From: Mycolicibacterium arabiense
GTDB taxonomy: Bacteria; Actinomycetota; Actinomycetes; Mycobacteriales; Mycobacteriaceae
Length of the DNA stretch: 64,000 bases
Assembly (NCBI RefSeq): GCF_010731815.2
Contig: NZ_AP022592.1
Coordinates: forward strand, 370,051-434,050
Direction: 5' to 3'
Shown here: positions 33,911-42,687 of the stretch, in pieces
Position numbering within the stretch: position 1 is the first letter of the stretch
Layout: the number at the start of each line of letters is the position of its first letter
Translations under genes and position numbers: made by a program
The notes under the pieces: model-generated
Database searches by the model: none
Told to the model about the DNA's origin: nothing
Seen by the model: the letters and a program-made list of their open reading frames with translations, nothing else

Positions 33911-35529
33911 TGGCAGCCGCGGCCGAGGTCGTCGCAGCGATCGACCACATCACGCGCTACAAGCCGGACTGGCGCGGAACCCTCAACGACGCGGACTTCA
34001 ACGCGCTCAACGACATGTATCAACGCGCGAAGCACCATCCCGAGGAGTGGCTGGCCAACCGCGACCTGCCGACAACCCTCGACGACAAGTACCTAGGGGC
34101 CCTGCGGCTGGACAACCCCACCTTGTTCAACGGGGCTAAGCCCGTCGACCCGCCCGGTGCCCCACCGGCGACGCAGCCCGCGAGCGTGGACGCCCCGTCG
34201 GCCACTCCCGGCCAGACCCCAGCCTCAGCGCCGACTGATGACGGCTTCTCGGGGCGGGCGGCAGACGCATCGCAACGTGTCGATGATGCGTTGGCCAAGA
34301 ACAAAACGGCGCTGGCCGAGGCCGACGAGGAACTCGTCGATGCAGTTCTGGGCGCCAAGACCGGTTCCGAAGAGGGCAAGGCGCAGCTGCAGGCGTTGCA
34401 GTCCGCTCTGGTCGACCAAATCCACAAGCTGGGACCATCTTTGGACACCCCGGCCGGGCAGCAGCAGCTCAACGACTTCCTCCAGGGCAAGGCCCAGGAG
34501 ATCCTGGGCATCGTCAAATCGTCGGGAATGGACGCAGAGTCCAAGGCCGAGGTTCTCGACGCGCTCTCACAGCGTTACGACTCGGTGAAGGACTCCGCGG
34601 GCACGGGCATGGGTAACGGCTCCGCCGACCCGGCCGCCTCGGGCGACAACGGTCAAAATGGTAGTGGCACAGTCAGTTCAGCGGCACCTGCGCCGGCTGA
34701 CGCGGGCGCCGGTGCCGGGGATCCCCTGGCCAACGACCCCCTGTTGAGCGGTCTGGCTTCGGATCCGTTGATGGGCGGCCTGGGCGGCCTGGCAGGCCCG
34801 GCGATGGGTGCACTCTCAGGGCTTCCGGGCGCCATGGGCTCGATGATGCCCGCAATGGGTGGAGGAATGGGCGGCGGACTGCCCTTGGGTGATCTGGGTG
34901 GTGCGATCGGCGGCGCGATCAAGGAAGCCTCCGCGCGCGCTCCGGAGCACCCTGCCGATGCGCTCAGGGACGACCCCTTGGCCGACAAGCCCGACGACGA
35001 CCCCTCCGAGGCAAGCAGGACAGAAGACAAGGGCGGCGAGGAAGCTCCTGCCGAAGACGAGAAGGATTCGCCCGCGGCCGAACCGGCAGCGGCCAAGCCT
35101 GGTGAGGGGGAGCAGCCGCAGCCGGTGGCGGCCGAAGCCGGGCAAGTGCCACCACCTCAGCCCGGCCCGGATGTCTCGGTGAAGCTGCCCGACGGCTCGA
35201 CCGCGACTGCCGATAGCCCGCAGCTGGCCCACGCTGGGCGCTTGGTCGTCGAAGGTGCCAGCCTCGACGACGCGGCGGGACAGGCTCAGATCACGGTGCT
35301 GCCGCCAGGGGCCCCGGTGAACGAACCGGTCTCGCCGAGTCAACTCAAGCTGATGGACTACGCCCAGTTCACCGACCATCGAGTGATGGCCCTCGGTAGC
35401 GGCAAGGTCTGGCTGAACGGGCAGGTCACCCCTGTCGAGGAGATGCCGACCGGACCGAACTTCCTGGGCTGGGCTCGCCCGCAGGTTCAGACATCCCCGG
35501 CAGCAACGGTGCTGGCGGGGGCCCACTAA
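33910..35529 (+). CDS. DUF4226-like ESX secretion-associated protein
   Basis: The N-terminus (MAAAAEVVAAIDHITRY, LNDADFNALNDMYQRAKHH) is a helical domain found at the head of ESX accessory proteins. Residues about 120-215 form the DUF4226-like helical domain (KNKTALAEADEELVDAVLG, LDTPAGQQQLNDFLQGKAQE). A Gly/Met/Pro-rich, acidic low-complexity stretch and a compact C-terminal domain (VSVKLPDGSTATADSPQLA, KVWLNGQVTPVEEMPTGP) follow. It is probably exported or attached to the secretion system. ATG 33910 is chosen for its overlap with the leader stop; a GTG at 33877 is in frame. It is related to the protein at 10088-10942. Confidence 0.8.
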   Translation: MAAAAEVVAAIDHITRYKPDWRGTLNDADFNALNDMYQRAKHHPEEWLANRDLPTTLDDKYLGALRLDNPTLFNGAKPVDPPGAPPATQPASVDAPSATPGQTPASAPTDDGFSGRAADASQRVDDALAKNKTALAEADEELVDAVLGAKTGSEEGKAQLQALQSALVDQIHKLGPSLDTPAGQQQLNDFLQGKAQEILGIVKSSGMDAESKAEVLDALSQRYDSVKDSAGTGMGNGSADPAASGDNGQNGSGTVSSAAPAPADAGAGAGDPLANDPLLSGLASDPLMGGLGGLAGPAMGALSGLPGAMGSMMPAMGGGMGGGLPLGDLGGAIGGAIKEASARAPEHPADALRDDPLADKPDDDPSEASRTEDKGGEEAPAEDEKDSPAAEPAAAKPGEGEQPQPVAAEAGQVPPPQPGPDVSVKLPDGSTATADSPQLAHAGRLVVEGASLDDAAGQAQITVLPPGAPVNEPVSPSQLKLMDYAQFTDHRVMALGSGKVWLNGQVTPVEEMPTGPNFLGWARPQVQTSPAATVLAGAH

Positions 35530-35566
35530 AGAGGTGTCTCGGCACCCATGAGAACGGGGTTAGGTT

Positions 35567-35881
35567 ATGAGCGTGGTATTTGAGGTTGATCCCGCCGAGC
35601 TGCGTCGTCGTGCCGAGGTGCACGCGCAGGCCATCGACCAGATCGTGGCGGCTCGCGCGGACAACGAGCGGATGACTAGTGAGGCGCAGACATTGGGTCC
35701 GCTGTATCACCAGGTCAAGGCATCGGTTAACGATGTCGCCCGCAGGCGGGATGCGGCGTTGGCCAGCGAGCAGCGGCGGCATGAAGAGATGCGGGAAGCC
35801 TTGCTCGCCTCGGCCGCCGAGTACGAGCGGATCGAAGCCGAGAACCGTGCACGCCTGACCATGAGATCGTTTGGAGCGTAG
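35567..35881 (+). CDS. EspC-like WXG100-fold protein
   Basis: This 104-residue, all-helical protein has the plan of EspC/EspF (DUF2580) proteins: FEVDPAELRRRAEVHAQAID at the start, a second helix, and a C-terminal export-type motif in AAEYERIEAENRARL (Y-x3-E). Such proteins are small substrates or partners of ESX systems and form helical hairpins. It is the second conserved gene of the ESX accessory set, nine bases before the EspH-like gene. ATG 35567 is well placed. Confidence 0.75.
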   Translation: MSVVFEVDPAELRRRAEVHAQAIDQIVAARADNERMTSEAQTLGPLYHQVKASVNDVARRRDAALASEQRRHEEMREALLASAAEYERIEAENRARLTMRSFGA

Positions 35882-35889
35882 GGGGATTG

Positions 35890-36189
35890 ATGGTGGAGTC
35901 CGCGCAGCAGACCACGGTGGAGGTCTTCGAGGCCACCAGCCGCGATGAGTCCATCATCGTCAGTGTCGACCGGCGGGGCGCCTCGGTTGGCGTGCAGCTC
36001 GAGCCGGAGGCGATGGACGTCGCCGATGAGGAGCTGGCGGCGCGGATCATCCGACTGAACACCCTGGCCTACTTGCGGTCTCAGCTGGAGCTTCGCTTGG
36101 AGATGGAGCGTAATCACGTGGAGAACGTAGGCCCGTTTCTGCCCACCGAGGACCAGGTGGCCGCGTTCGCGACGACCATCGACTTCTGA
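35890..36189 (+). CDS. EspH-like (DUF2694-like) protein
   Basis: The protein is about 100 residues: strands TVEVFEATSRDESIIVSVDR and GASVGVQLEPEAMDVADEEL, then a long helix (LAARIIRLNTLAYLRSQLEL). This beta-alpha pattern resembles DUF2694 proteins such as EspH of the ESX-1 locus, which is of uncertain biochemical role. A TTG at 35887 just before ATG 35890 is in frame. It lies between the EspC-like and EspB-like genes in a compact operon. Confidence 0.65.
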   Translation: MVESAQQTTVEVFEATSRDESIIVSVDRRGASVGVQLEPEAMDVADEELAARIIRLNTLAYLRSQLELRLEMERNHVENVGPFLPTEDQVAAFATTIDF

Positions 36190-36212
36190 CCATCGACTTC
36201 TAAGGGGGAGAC

Positions 36213-38003
36213 ATGCCAAGCAGCGGGGGGCCGCGTCTTGACGTGTCGTACGGCGGGCTATCCACCGTTGCGGCGACGCTGACGTCGGCCGCCGGCAGTT
36301 TGGCTGCGCTCGCTGCGGCACCTCCAGTCCATGCACCGTTGGCCCCAGACGAGGTGTCGACCACCGCGGCGGCTCGCCTCACCGAGCACGGGGGAGTACT
36401 GTCCAGCCGGGCATCTGACGGTGCAGCAGTCCTAACCGCGGCCGCGCAGGCTGTTGCCGCGGTGAGCACCAACATGGCCGAGATAGAGGCCGCGAACGCG
36501 GCATCGCTCGTCGTTGGTGGGGGACCGGCGGGACCAGTGGGCGGGCCGGTCACTCAGGCGGCGGTCAAGACCAACGCCGTGGCACCAGAGACACCGATCT
36601 CCCCCATGGCCCCGCGTCCCGGCGAGGCGACCGCCGGGCTCATCGAAGCCGGGAGCAGCGCCACCGGTTCGACGTTTCACACTTCGTGCCGCGCCTACGA
36701 GAGCGCCTTCGAGGCGTGCGCGGTCGCGGCCCGAAATGCCGAGAGCGCAGTCGCTGCGGGCATCACCGGGCGGACCGGGCCACAGTTGTCGGCGGCGCTG
36801 AACAAGTTCGCGTCGTGGGCTGAAGAGATGGCGGCGCACTCGGCCACCGTCGCCCGGGCCGCCCACGACCACGGCGGCCGTTTCGATCGCACCCAGCAGG
36901 AGACGCCGCGTACCCAGCAGTTCGCTGATACCCGGCAGTCGATGACCCGGGCGCAGATGCTGATGATGCAGACCGGCGGTCTAATGGGCTCAGAGCAGTA
37001 CGTGCGGTACGGAAGCCACCTTCAGCAGCTCGATACGAAGGCGACCACGGCTGGAGTGTCCTACCACCTCGCCGAGCTACCCCAAGCCCCTCCGCCACCG
37101 CCGCCGGTCACCGACATCGTGAACGACGGCGCGAGCGCCCCCAGGGAGGGCTCTGGCCACCCGGGCGAGCGCAAGCCGGGCGAAAGTGACGAGCAGCAGG
37201 ACACGGGAACCTCGTCCGAGGCGGACGCGGCATCCAGTGCCACCGCAGCCGACCCGTTGGCGGATCCAGCAGCTGACCCCCTGCTGGCCGGCGGCGAAGG
37301 TGCTTCGCCGATGGGTGGTGACCCGATACAGCAGGTGCTGCCGATGGCGGCGATGATCCCCTCAGCGCTGGCGGGTGCGCTAGGCGGCGCCATGGGTGCG
37401 GTGACCAGCGTCCCGCAGCAGCTCATGGGGGCTGCCCAGCAGGTCATGCAGGGTGCTGCGACGAGCATGCAAGAGGAACCCGACCTCGGTTTGGACGACC
37501 CCCTCGACGATGCAGGACTGACCGACTTCGAAGGCGGCGGCCTGGGCAGTGGCGGGGGCGGCGGCGGAGGTGGCGGCGGCATGGAGCCAGCCGGGCTGGA
37601 TACATCGCTGCCTCCAGGCGGTGGCGCGCTGGCCGCCGCGTCGGCCCCCACTGGCGGGCTGTCGGCACTTCCGACCGCGAGCGGGGCGGTGGGCACGCCC
37701 TCCGGGACAGCGGGTGTCGGCATGGGCGCCATGGGCGGGATGGGAATGATGCCCCCGATGGGCGGCATGGGTGGCGGCGGCGGCGGAGCTGGTGGTGACC
37801 GTGCGAAGCCACCGCCGGACAAGACCGTGGTGATCCCGTCGATTCCGAACGGAGAGCCGGTCAAGGGTGAAGTTGAGCGGCGACAGACGGTCAGCGTCGA
37901 CAACGCCGCCGCATCCAAAGCCGCCACCGGTCACCAGCCAGCGCCCGGACGCCCGCGCCGCCGCATCACGATGCCACCTGACAGCGAAGGGGATGCGAAA
38001 TGA
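36213..38003 (+). CDS. EspB/EspE-like protein with PE- and PPE-like parts
   Basis: Residues 1-100 form a PE-like helical hairpin (LSTVAATLTSAAGSLAALAA, then STNMAEIEAANAASL at the position of the export motif, though its Tyr is missing). Residues about 140-300 form a PPE-like helical domain (TFHTSCRAYESAFEACAVAA, LNKFASWAEEMAAHSATVAR). The rest is Pro/Gly/Met-rich low complexity ending in a basic tail. EspB-type proteins are secreted by ESX systems and can form ring-shaped oligomers. The stop overlaps the next ATG by four bases. Confidence 0.75.
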   Translation: MPSSGGPRLDVSYGGLSTVAATLTSAAGSLAALAAAPPVHAPLAPDEVSTTAAARLTEHGGVLSSRASDGAAVLTAAAQAVAAVSTNMAEIEAANAASLVVGGGPAGPVGGPVTQAAVKTNAVAPETPISPMAPRPGEATAGLIEAGSSATGSTFHTSCRAYESAFEACAVAARNAESAVAAGITGRTGPQLSAALNKFASWAEEMAAHSATVARAAHDHGGRFDRTQQETPRTQQFADTRQSMTRAQMLMMQTGGLMGSEQYVRYGSHLQQLDTKATTAGVSYHLAELPQAPPPPPPVTDIVNDGASAPREGSGHPGERKPGESDEQQDTGTSSEADAASSATAADPLADPAADPLLAGGEGASPMGGDPIQQVLPMAAMIPSALAGALGGAMGAVTSVPQQLMGAAQQVMQGAATSMQEEPDLGLDDPLDDAGLTDFEGGGLGSGGGGGGGGGGMEPAGLDTSLPPGGGALAAASAPTGGLSALPTASGAVGTPSGTAGVGMGAMGGMGMMPPMGGMGGGGGGAGGDRAKPPPDKTVVIPSIPNGEPVKGEVERRQTVSVDNAAASKAATGHQPAPGRPRRRITMPPDSEGDAK

Positions 38004-38350
38004 CCGCAGCCTATGAGTCCGACGCCGAGCTGGTCGCCCGCAACGTCGCCACCATCGATCGAGTGCAGCAGACCCTGCGCGATCTGCGGAAGAAGTGGGC
38101 CAGCATCAACGTGCACATGGAAAGCGCCAACGGCGATGTGCAGCTCTCGGTCAACCACCAGGGGCGGCTGATGTCGTTGTCGCTGGCCCCAGGGTGCACA
38201 ACCCGGTACACCAATGAGGGGCTCGAGCGAGTGATCAGCACGACGCTGCAGGCCGCCGTTGCCGAAGCCTGCGCCGAGTTCGACGAAATCGAGAGGAACG
38301 CTGAGCAGGCAACGCTGGAGGCTGCCCACCTGATCGGCGATCTGTCCTAG
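38000..38350 (+). CDS. YbaB/EbfC-like protein (EspL-like)
   Basis: This 116-residue protein has a helix, three strands and a long helix: VATIDRVQQTLRDLRKKWAS, then GDVQLSVNHQGRLMSLSLAP, then LERVISTTLQAAVAEACAEF. The pattern matches YbaB/EbfC DNA-binding proteins. The ESX-1 locus carries a relative (EspL) that supports EspB/EspE-type substrates, so a chaperone-like role for the preceding EspB-like protein is reasonable. ATG 38000 overlaps the preceding stop (ATGA), which supports the pairing. Confidence 0.75.
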   Translation: MTAAYESDAELVARNVATIDRVQQTLRDLRKKWASINVHMESANGDVQLSVNHQGRLMSLSLAPGCTTRYTNEGLERVISTTLQAAVAEACAEFDEIERNAEQATLEAAHLIGDLS

Positions 38351-38431
38351 TGAACGCGCTGTGCTGGATCGTCGTGGCGAATCGGCTTGTGCCGGTGGCC
38401 ACATGTCGTGTGTCGGCGTTACGGTTGATGC

Positions 38432-39118
38432 ATGAGTGAGGGCACGTCGCCGCAGGTCGGACCCGCTACGGCGGGTCCGGGCTCGCCGTGGGCCCCTCCC
38501 CGTGGCCCGGAGCAGCCGCCGACGGGCGGACTCCCTCCTAGCGGTTCAACTGGCGTCCTTCCGCCTTATCCGCCTCAGCCGCAACCCACCTACATGCCAC
38601 CGCCGCCGGCCGCCCCGCCGCGCGAACGCACCCCCAAGTCGGTGTGGGTGCTATCAGGTGGTGCGGTGGCCCTCGCAGTGGCAGCGGTGGTGATGGGTGC
38701 CCTTGCGTGGACCCGGCCTGATCCAGCACCGATCACCACGACGGTGACGCCCTCGGCGCCCACCTACAGCGCGCAGGAAGTCGACGCTGCTCGCGACGAA
38801 GCCTGCGCGGCAGCGAAATCCGTGGTAGCCGCGGTGTACGAGGCCTCGGTTCCGTTGGTCGCGGCGTTGCCCAACCGGGACAGCCCCGAGTACAAGGCTG
38901 CACTGGCCAACGAGCAATCCGTGGTCTTGGTCGAGATGGAGTACCTGCGGCTCCACACCCCGCCGGCCACGCCGCGCGACATCGCAGACCCGATGAACGA
39001 CTACATCGACGCCACGTTGGGCGTCCTGGCCGCCGACACCAGTGGCCAGGACCGCAACCTACCCGCCCAGCAGGGCCAGACGGCAATGGACAAAGTCCAT
39101 GCCGCCTGCCAGAAGTAA
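38432..39118 (+). CDS. Pro-rich membrane-anchored ESX-locus protein, paralogue 1
   Basis: The protein has about 65 Pro-rich cytoplasmic residues, one transmembrane helix (about 70-93, VWVLSGGAVALAVAAVVMGA) and an outer helical domain (YSAQEVDAARDEACAAAKSV, LANEQSVVLVEMEYLRLHTP) ending in a Cys (VHAACQK). The paired cysteines DEACAAA and HAACQK could form a disulphide. The gene at 39469-40074 encodes a divergent copy with the same order. Function unknown; similar proteins sit near eccB2 in ESX-2 loci, as far as I recall. Confidence 0.75.
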   Translation: MSEGTSPQVGPATAGPGSPWAPPRGPEQPPTGGLPPSGSTGVLPPYPPQPQPTYMPPPPAAPPRERTPKSVWVLSGGAVALAVAAVVMGALAWTRPDPAPITTTVTPSAPTYSAQEVDAARDEACAAAKSVVAAVYEASVPLVAALPNRDSPEYKAALANEQSVVLVEMEYLRLHTPPATPRDIADPMNDYIDATLGVLAADTSGQDRNLPAQQGQTAMDKVHAACQK

Positions 39119-39130
39119 AGGGGAAATCCA

Positions 39131-39472
39131 ATGCCAGCGGTAACCAAGCCCTTCACCCTCAAGCCCGCCGAGGCTCAGGCTGCGAACGCATCAGCACCGG
39201 CACTGGTCGCCGAGACCGCGGCCCAAGCGCCTGCCGGTTCAGCGTCGTCGACCGCGGCAGCGAACTGCGTGGCCCGGCCGATGTGGGCACCGCTGGCTGA
39301 GACCGTTGCCGAGGATGAGGTGATTCGCCAGGGCCTCAATGCTGGCGGAGGCCGGCGCATCGCGAGCATCTATCAACGCAAGACCGAGTACGTGATGAAC
39401 ATGGCGACGATCGACCAGGAGAACCGGCAGGCGCTCACGCTCCTACCGAGCGGCGGGACCGTGGCGGTATGA
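39131..39472 (+). CDS. Small ESX-locus protein, possible substrate
   Basis: This 113-residue protein has an Ala-rich, disordered N-terminal half (PAVTKPFTLKPAEAQAANAS) and a helical C-terminal half (LAETVAEDEVIRQGLNAGGG, ASIYQRKTEYVMNMATIDQE). The last helix resembles the C-terminal export region of EspC/CFP-10-like proteins, though the Tyr of the motif is Met here. It lies between two paralogous membrane proteins and overlaps the second by four bases. A role as a small secreted or adaptor protein is inferred. Confidence 0.55.
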   Translation: MPAVTKPFTLKPAEAQAANASAPALVAETAAQAPAGSASSTAAANCVARPMWAPLAETVAEDEVIRQGLNAGGGRRIASIYQRKTEYVMNMATIDQENRQALTLLPSGGTVAV

Positions 39473-40074
39473 CGATGTACGCGAGGTCGACTACTCAGTC
39501 GACCCCACCACTTGGTGGTCCACCCGCGACTCCCACCCTCGCAGGTGGACCCCCAACTCGGCGGCCGCGGCGTGCTGGAATCTTCGCCGCCGCAGGGGCA
39601 TTGGTCACCGCTGCGGTGGCGACGGCGGCAACAGCCGCGGCGCTCGCCAACCCAATCACACCGGCACAGCACACCGTTAACGTCGTGCCACCACCACCAG
39701 CCGAGTACAGCAGCGCCGAAGTTCAAGCTGCGAAAGTTGCCGCATGCGCGTCATGGGATGAGGCCGCCCGGGCGCTAGCTCTGGCGGGGAAGGTGCGCGC
39801 CTCGCTCGCTGAATCAACTGGCGGTTCGAGCCCCGGGACGCGGAATGCACGGACGAGCGAAAAGCTAGTCGCTACATCCCAGATTGCGTATCTCCGCAGC
39901 CAGACGAGCGATGCCACGCCGCCGGAGCTGCGCAAGCTAATACAGGAATGGACCGCGGCCCAGATCGACAGCTTTCACGGCGCAAACGTCCGAGACTGGA
40001 ACTCATCGAACGCCGCGCGCGACCGGGGGAACGATCTTGTGGATGTGATAGCCCCCGCGTGCGGGTTGCGCTGA
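39469..40074 (+). CDS. Pro-rich membrane-anchored ESX-locus protein, paralogue 2
   Basis: It has the same plan as 38432-39118: Pro-rich start, one helix (about residues 36-62, AGIFAAAGALVTAAVATAAT), then an outer domain with matching landmarks (YSSAEVQAAKVAACASWDEA, KLVATSQIAYLRSQTSDATP, TAAQIDSFHGAN) and a final Cys (APACGLR). The two probably arose by duplication and diverged, and could form a heterodimer. The start ATG 39469 overlaps the preceding stop; its own stop overlaps the next ATG (TGATG). Confidence 0.75.
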   Translation: MTMYARSTTQSTPPLGGPPATPTLAGGPPTRRPRRAGIFAAAGALVTAAVATAATAAALANPITPAQHTVNVVPPPPAEYSSAEVQAAKVAACASWDEAARALALAGKVRASLAESTGGSSPGTRNARTSEKLVATSQIAYLRSQTSDATPPELRKLIQEWTAAQIDSFHGANVRDWNSSNAARDRGNDLVDVIAPACGLR

Positions 40075-42530
40075 TGCCTTCGGTTGGGGGACCGGCGGAA
40101 TCGTATGGCCCGCTTATCGTTACGCCGGACATGGTGCCGCCTGACCCCGCGCACTGGGACGCCCAGGAACTGACGTACCGAGCCGGCGCCCAGGCATGGA
40201 ATGGTATTCACCAGCAGATCGTGCAAGACAACGCGGCATTCCGAGATGCAGCTGACGCAACGGGTTTCGACAAAGCGCACGAAGCCGGAGCACTGCTGGC
40301 CGAGGAAGCCAAGACAATCAGTGAGTGGCACGACGGCGTAGCGGCGAAGTGCAACGGAATCGCCGTTGTGTTGCGGGAAACTGGCGCAGCACAGGACCAG
40401 TTGGTGCGCGACGCAGACGCCAAGATCCAGTCGGCGAAGCTGCCGGGGGAGCGCGAGGCCCTGGTGACGCAGTACCACATGCAGGCCCGCACCCAGACCG
40501 GTTGGGGTGTCGAAGCTGCGATGGCGCTACACACTTCCTTTAAAGGGAGCACCGAAAACACCCGCGCACTAGACCTTTTGACCAGATACGGCGACGTCCC
40601 GAACAGCCCAGCGATTCAACCCGTCGACAACACATCGCCAGGCATCGTGCATGAGGATGACCCGTGGAAGAGCCCGCGAGATATTGGCAGCGCGGACAAG
40701 CCAACCGAAAAGCCGCCGGCCGACGCCTCGTCAGGCGCCTCGGCTACCCAATCTGGAGTTGAGCCTGGGATCAAAGCGGCCGCGGGCGGCGACGAAGGGA
40801 TCAGGGCGGCGGCCGGCGACGGGATCACGACGGCGACCGGCCCGGTCACTCAGGCGACACCTGGCGCCACCTCGCCGCGCGCAGCGGCCTCACCGCTGAG
40901 CGGGGGCAGTATGCCGTCGATGGGCGGTATGGGCAGCGGTGGCGGCGGAGGCATGGGCTCCGGTGGAATACCGACGATGCCGGGCGGTCTTGGAAGTGGC
41001 GGCATGCCAGGGATGGGGTCGAACCCGCTGGGTAGCGGGATGGGCCAAACGCCCGCTGCGGGAAGCGGGTTGCCGAGCGCCGGTGGGTTGCCCGCCTCGA
41101 GCACAGGCGCTGGATCGCCTGCTGCAGCGTTTACTCAGGGTCTTTCGACCGGAGCCGGTATCGGTGGTGGGATGCCCGCGGCTCCGCCGCCGGCGCCACC
41201 GAGCCCGTCCCCGGCGTTGACGGGCGGCGGGCACGCCGTTCCCGCTGCACCGGTGTCCGCCGCGCCGGGCGGTGGAATGTCGCCAGCCGCAGCTCAGCCA
41301 GGCATGGTGGCCCCGGCCGCTCCGGCCGCAGCTCCTACCGGGGCGGGAATGGGCACCGGCGGCGGTGGCGCACCTATGATGCTTCCGCCCGGTTCGATGG
41401 GACCCCCGCCGGGCGCTGCTCCGGCCCCCGCGGCGACGATGCCGGCGGGAACGATCGGCGCCGGTAGCAGCACTCCATCGGCCTCACCATCGCCGTCGAG
41501 CGCTGGCGGCGGTGCGACCTTGATTCCGGCGAGCGTGGTCGCAGCAGGGCAGACGGCTGCGGCACGCGAACGGCGGGAATCGGCCGACGCGGCGGCCGCC
41601 AAGGAGTTGACGTGGAAACTTCAGCACGCCGCGCAAGCGGTCAACTACCCAATTGAGTGGGCTGTGGGTGTCTTCCGCTCACCGAGCGGCACGGAAACCG
41701 TCGTCACCTCCAACGACGGGGCGAGCTACATCCCCGCCGGCGTCTTCATCCCCCGGTCGGTCCGCGTGCTGGCGACTGATCCGTTGGTGGACGACCTTTT
41801 TCGGCAGCTGTGGTTCGGCTGGTCCGATCCGGCACGCGTCCTCATCGAGTACGCGCAGCTGCGCGCGGAAATGGGCTGGCGCCTGGTTGCCGCAGCGACC
41901 ACCGGCCCAGTGACTGCCTTGCGCGATGCCGCGGTGGAGCATCCGCCGGCCTGCACGCGACAGACGAATCCCCTTCTGCAACCTGGGCAGCAGGTCGCCG
42001 CTCCGGGTTTGGACGGGATGCACGAGCACCGCCTGGCGGTGCTGTGGCCGGATGTGTACCCGCGGCTGATGCGCGTGATGGACGCTGACCCGATGTTCCA
42101 AGATCGGATCGTCGCGGCCGCGAGCGCTCTGCTGATGAACTCGGCTACCACCCAGGCCCAGGCCGTGGACGGTGGCATCCCCAATCCCGTTCGCCAGATT
42201 TGGCTGACCCGCGGCGGCGATCGCGATCCGAGCCCGCGGCAATGGGCCGAGTACGACGCGGCAGCCAAGGACTTCAACACGATCACTTCGATATTCCGGC
42301 CAGGGTTCGTCGGCCAGAGCGATCCGAGCGAGACCATCGAGGAGCTGGCACGCTACCGCGCGCACTGGTTGGTGGCGCGCACCGCTGAGCTGATCGGCGG
42401 CTGGGCCACGCGCCCGCTGCCTCTACCCGACATGTGTTATGCCGCAGCGGCGGCGGGCAACGTCCATATCCGCGATCTGATCGTCGAATCGCTTGCGAGC
42501 GTCGAAGAGGATCTTCTCCACGCTGTATGA
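40074..42530 (+). CDS. DUF5631-like ESX accessory protein (Rv3899c-like)
   Basis: The N-terminal 180 residues are helical (AGAQAWNGIHQQIVQDNAAF, REALVTQYHMQARTQTGWG). A Gly/Pro/Met-rich linker of about 330 residues and a C-terminal region of about 320 residues follow, with YPIEWAVGVFRSPSGTETVV, GASYIPAGVFIPRSVRVLA and FRQLWFGWSDPARVLIEYA. That C-terminal pattern is what I recall from Rv3899c beside ESX-2 (DUF5631/DUF5632). ATG 40074 is chosen because it overlaps the previous stop (TGATG); the frame upstream of it is shadow. It is probably exported or wall-associated and linked to eccB, which follows. Confidence 0.7.
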   Translation: MPSVGGPAESYGPLIVTPDMVPPDPAHWDAQELTYRAGAQAWNGIHQQIVQDNAAFRDAADATGFDKAHEAGALLAEEAKTISEWHDGVAAKCNGIAVVLRETGAAQDQLVRDADAKIQSAKLPGEREALVTQYHMQARTQTGWGVEAAMALHTSFKGSTENTRALDLLTRYGDVPNSPAIQPVDNTSPGIVHEDDPWKSPRDIGSADKPTEKPPADASSGASATQSGVEPGIKAAAGGDEGIRAAAGDGITTATGPVTQATPGATSPRAAASPLSGGSMPSMGGMGSGGGGGMGSGGIPTMPGGLGSGGMPGMGSNPLGSGMGQTPAAGSGLPSAGGLPASSTGAGSPAAAFTQGLSTGAGIGGGMPAAPPPAPPSPSPALTGGGHAVPAAPVSAAPGGGMSPAAAQPGMVAPAAPAAAPTGAGMGTGGGGAPMMLPPGSMGPPPGAAPAPAATMPAGTIGAGSSTPSASPSPSSAGGGATLIPASVVAAGQTAAARERRESADAAAAKELTWKLQHAAQAVNYPIEWAVGVFRSPSGTETVVTSNDGASYIPAGVFIPRSVRVLATDPLVDDLFRQLWFGWSDPARVLIEYAQLRAEMGWRLVAAATTGPVTALRDAAVEHPPACTRQTNPLLQPGQQVAAPGLDGMHEHRLAVLWPDVYPRLMRVMDADPMFQDRIVAAASALLMNSATTQAQAVDGGIPNPVRQIWLTRGGDRDPSPRQWAEYDAAAKDFNTITSIFRPGFVGQSDPSETIEELARYRAHWLVARTAELIGGWATRPLPLPDMCYAAAAAGNVHIRDLIVESLASVEEDLLHAV

Positions 42531-42687
42531 ACACGACCGAGCCGTAGCCACGCGGCGCCATCGCTGACCACGCGGTTCGGCTCAGCGAGTCGGTTTAGGC
42601 GGCCCTAGCAACGTCGGCCAAACTCGTTCGCAGTCAATCTGGCTGTGGTGGTGGCTGATTCGTTGTTTTGCCCGGTACGGTCTCGGA

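Noticed and set aside
40850..41520. Repetitive Gly/Met/Pro-coding DNA that looks like short tandem repeats
   Set aside because: It is codon-level low complexity in the linker of the DUF5631-like protein, not a CRISPR or satellite array; the same holds for 37540-37790 and 21050-21180.
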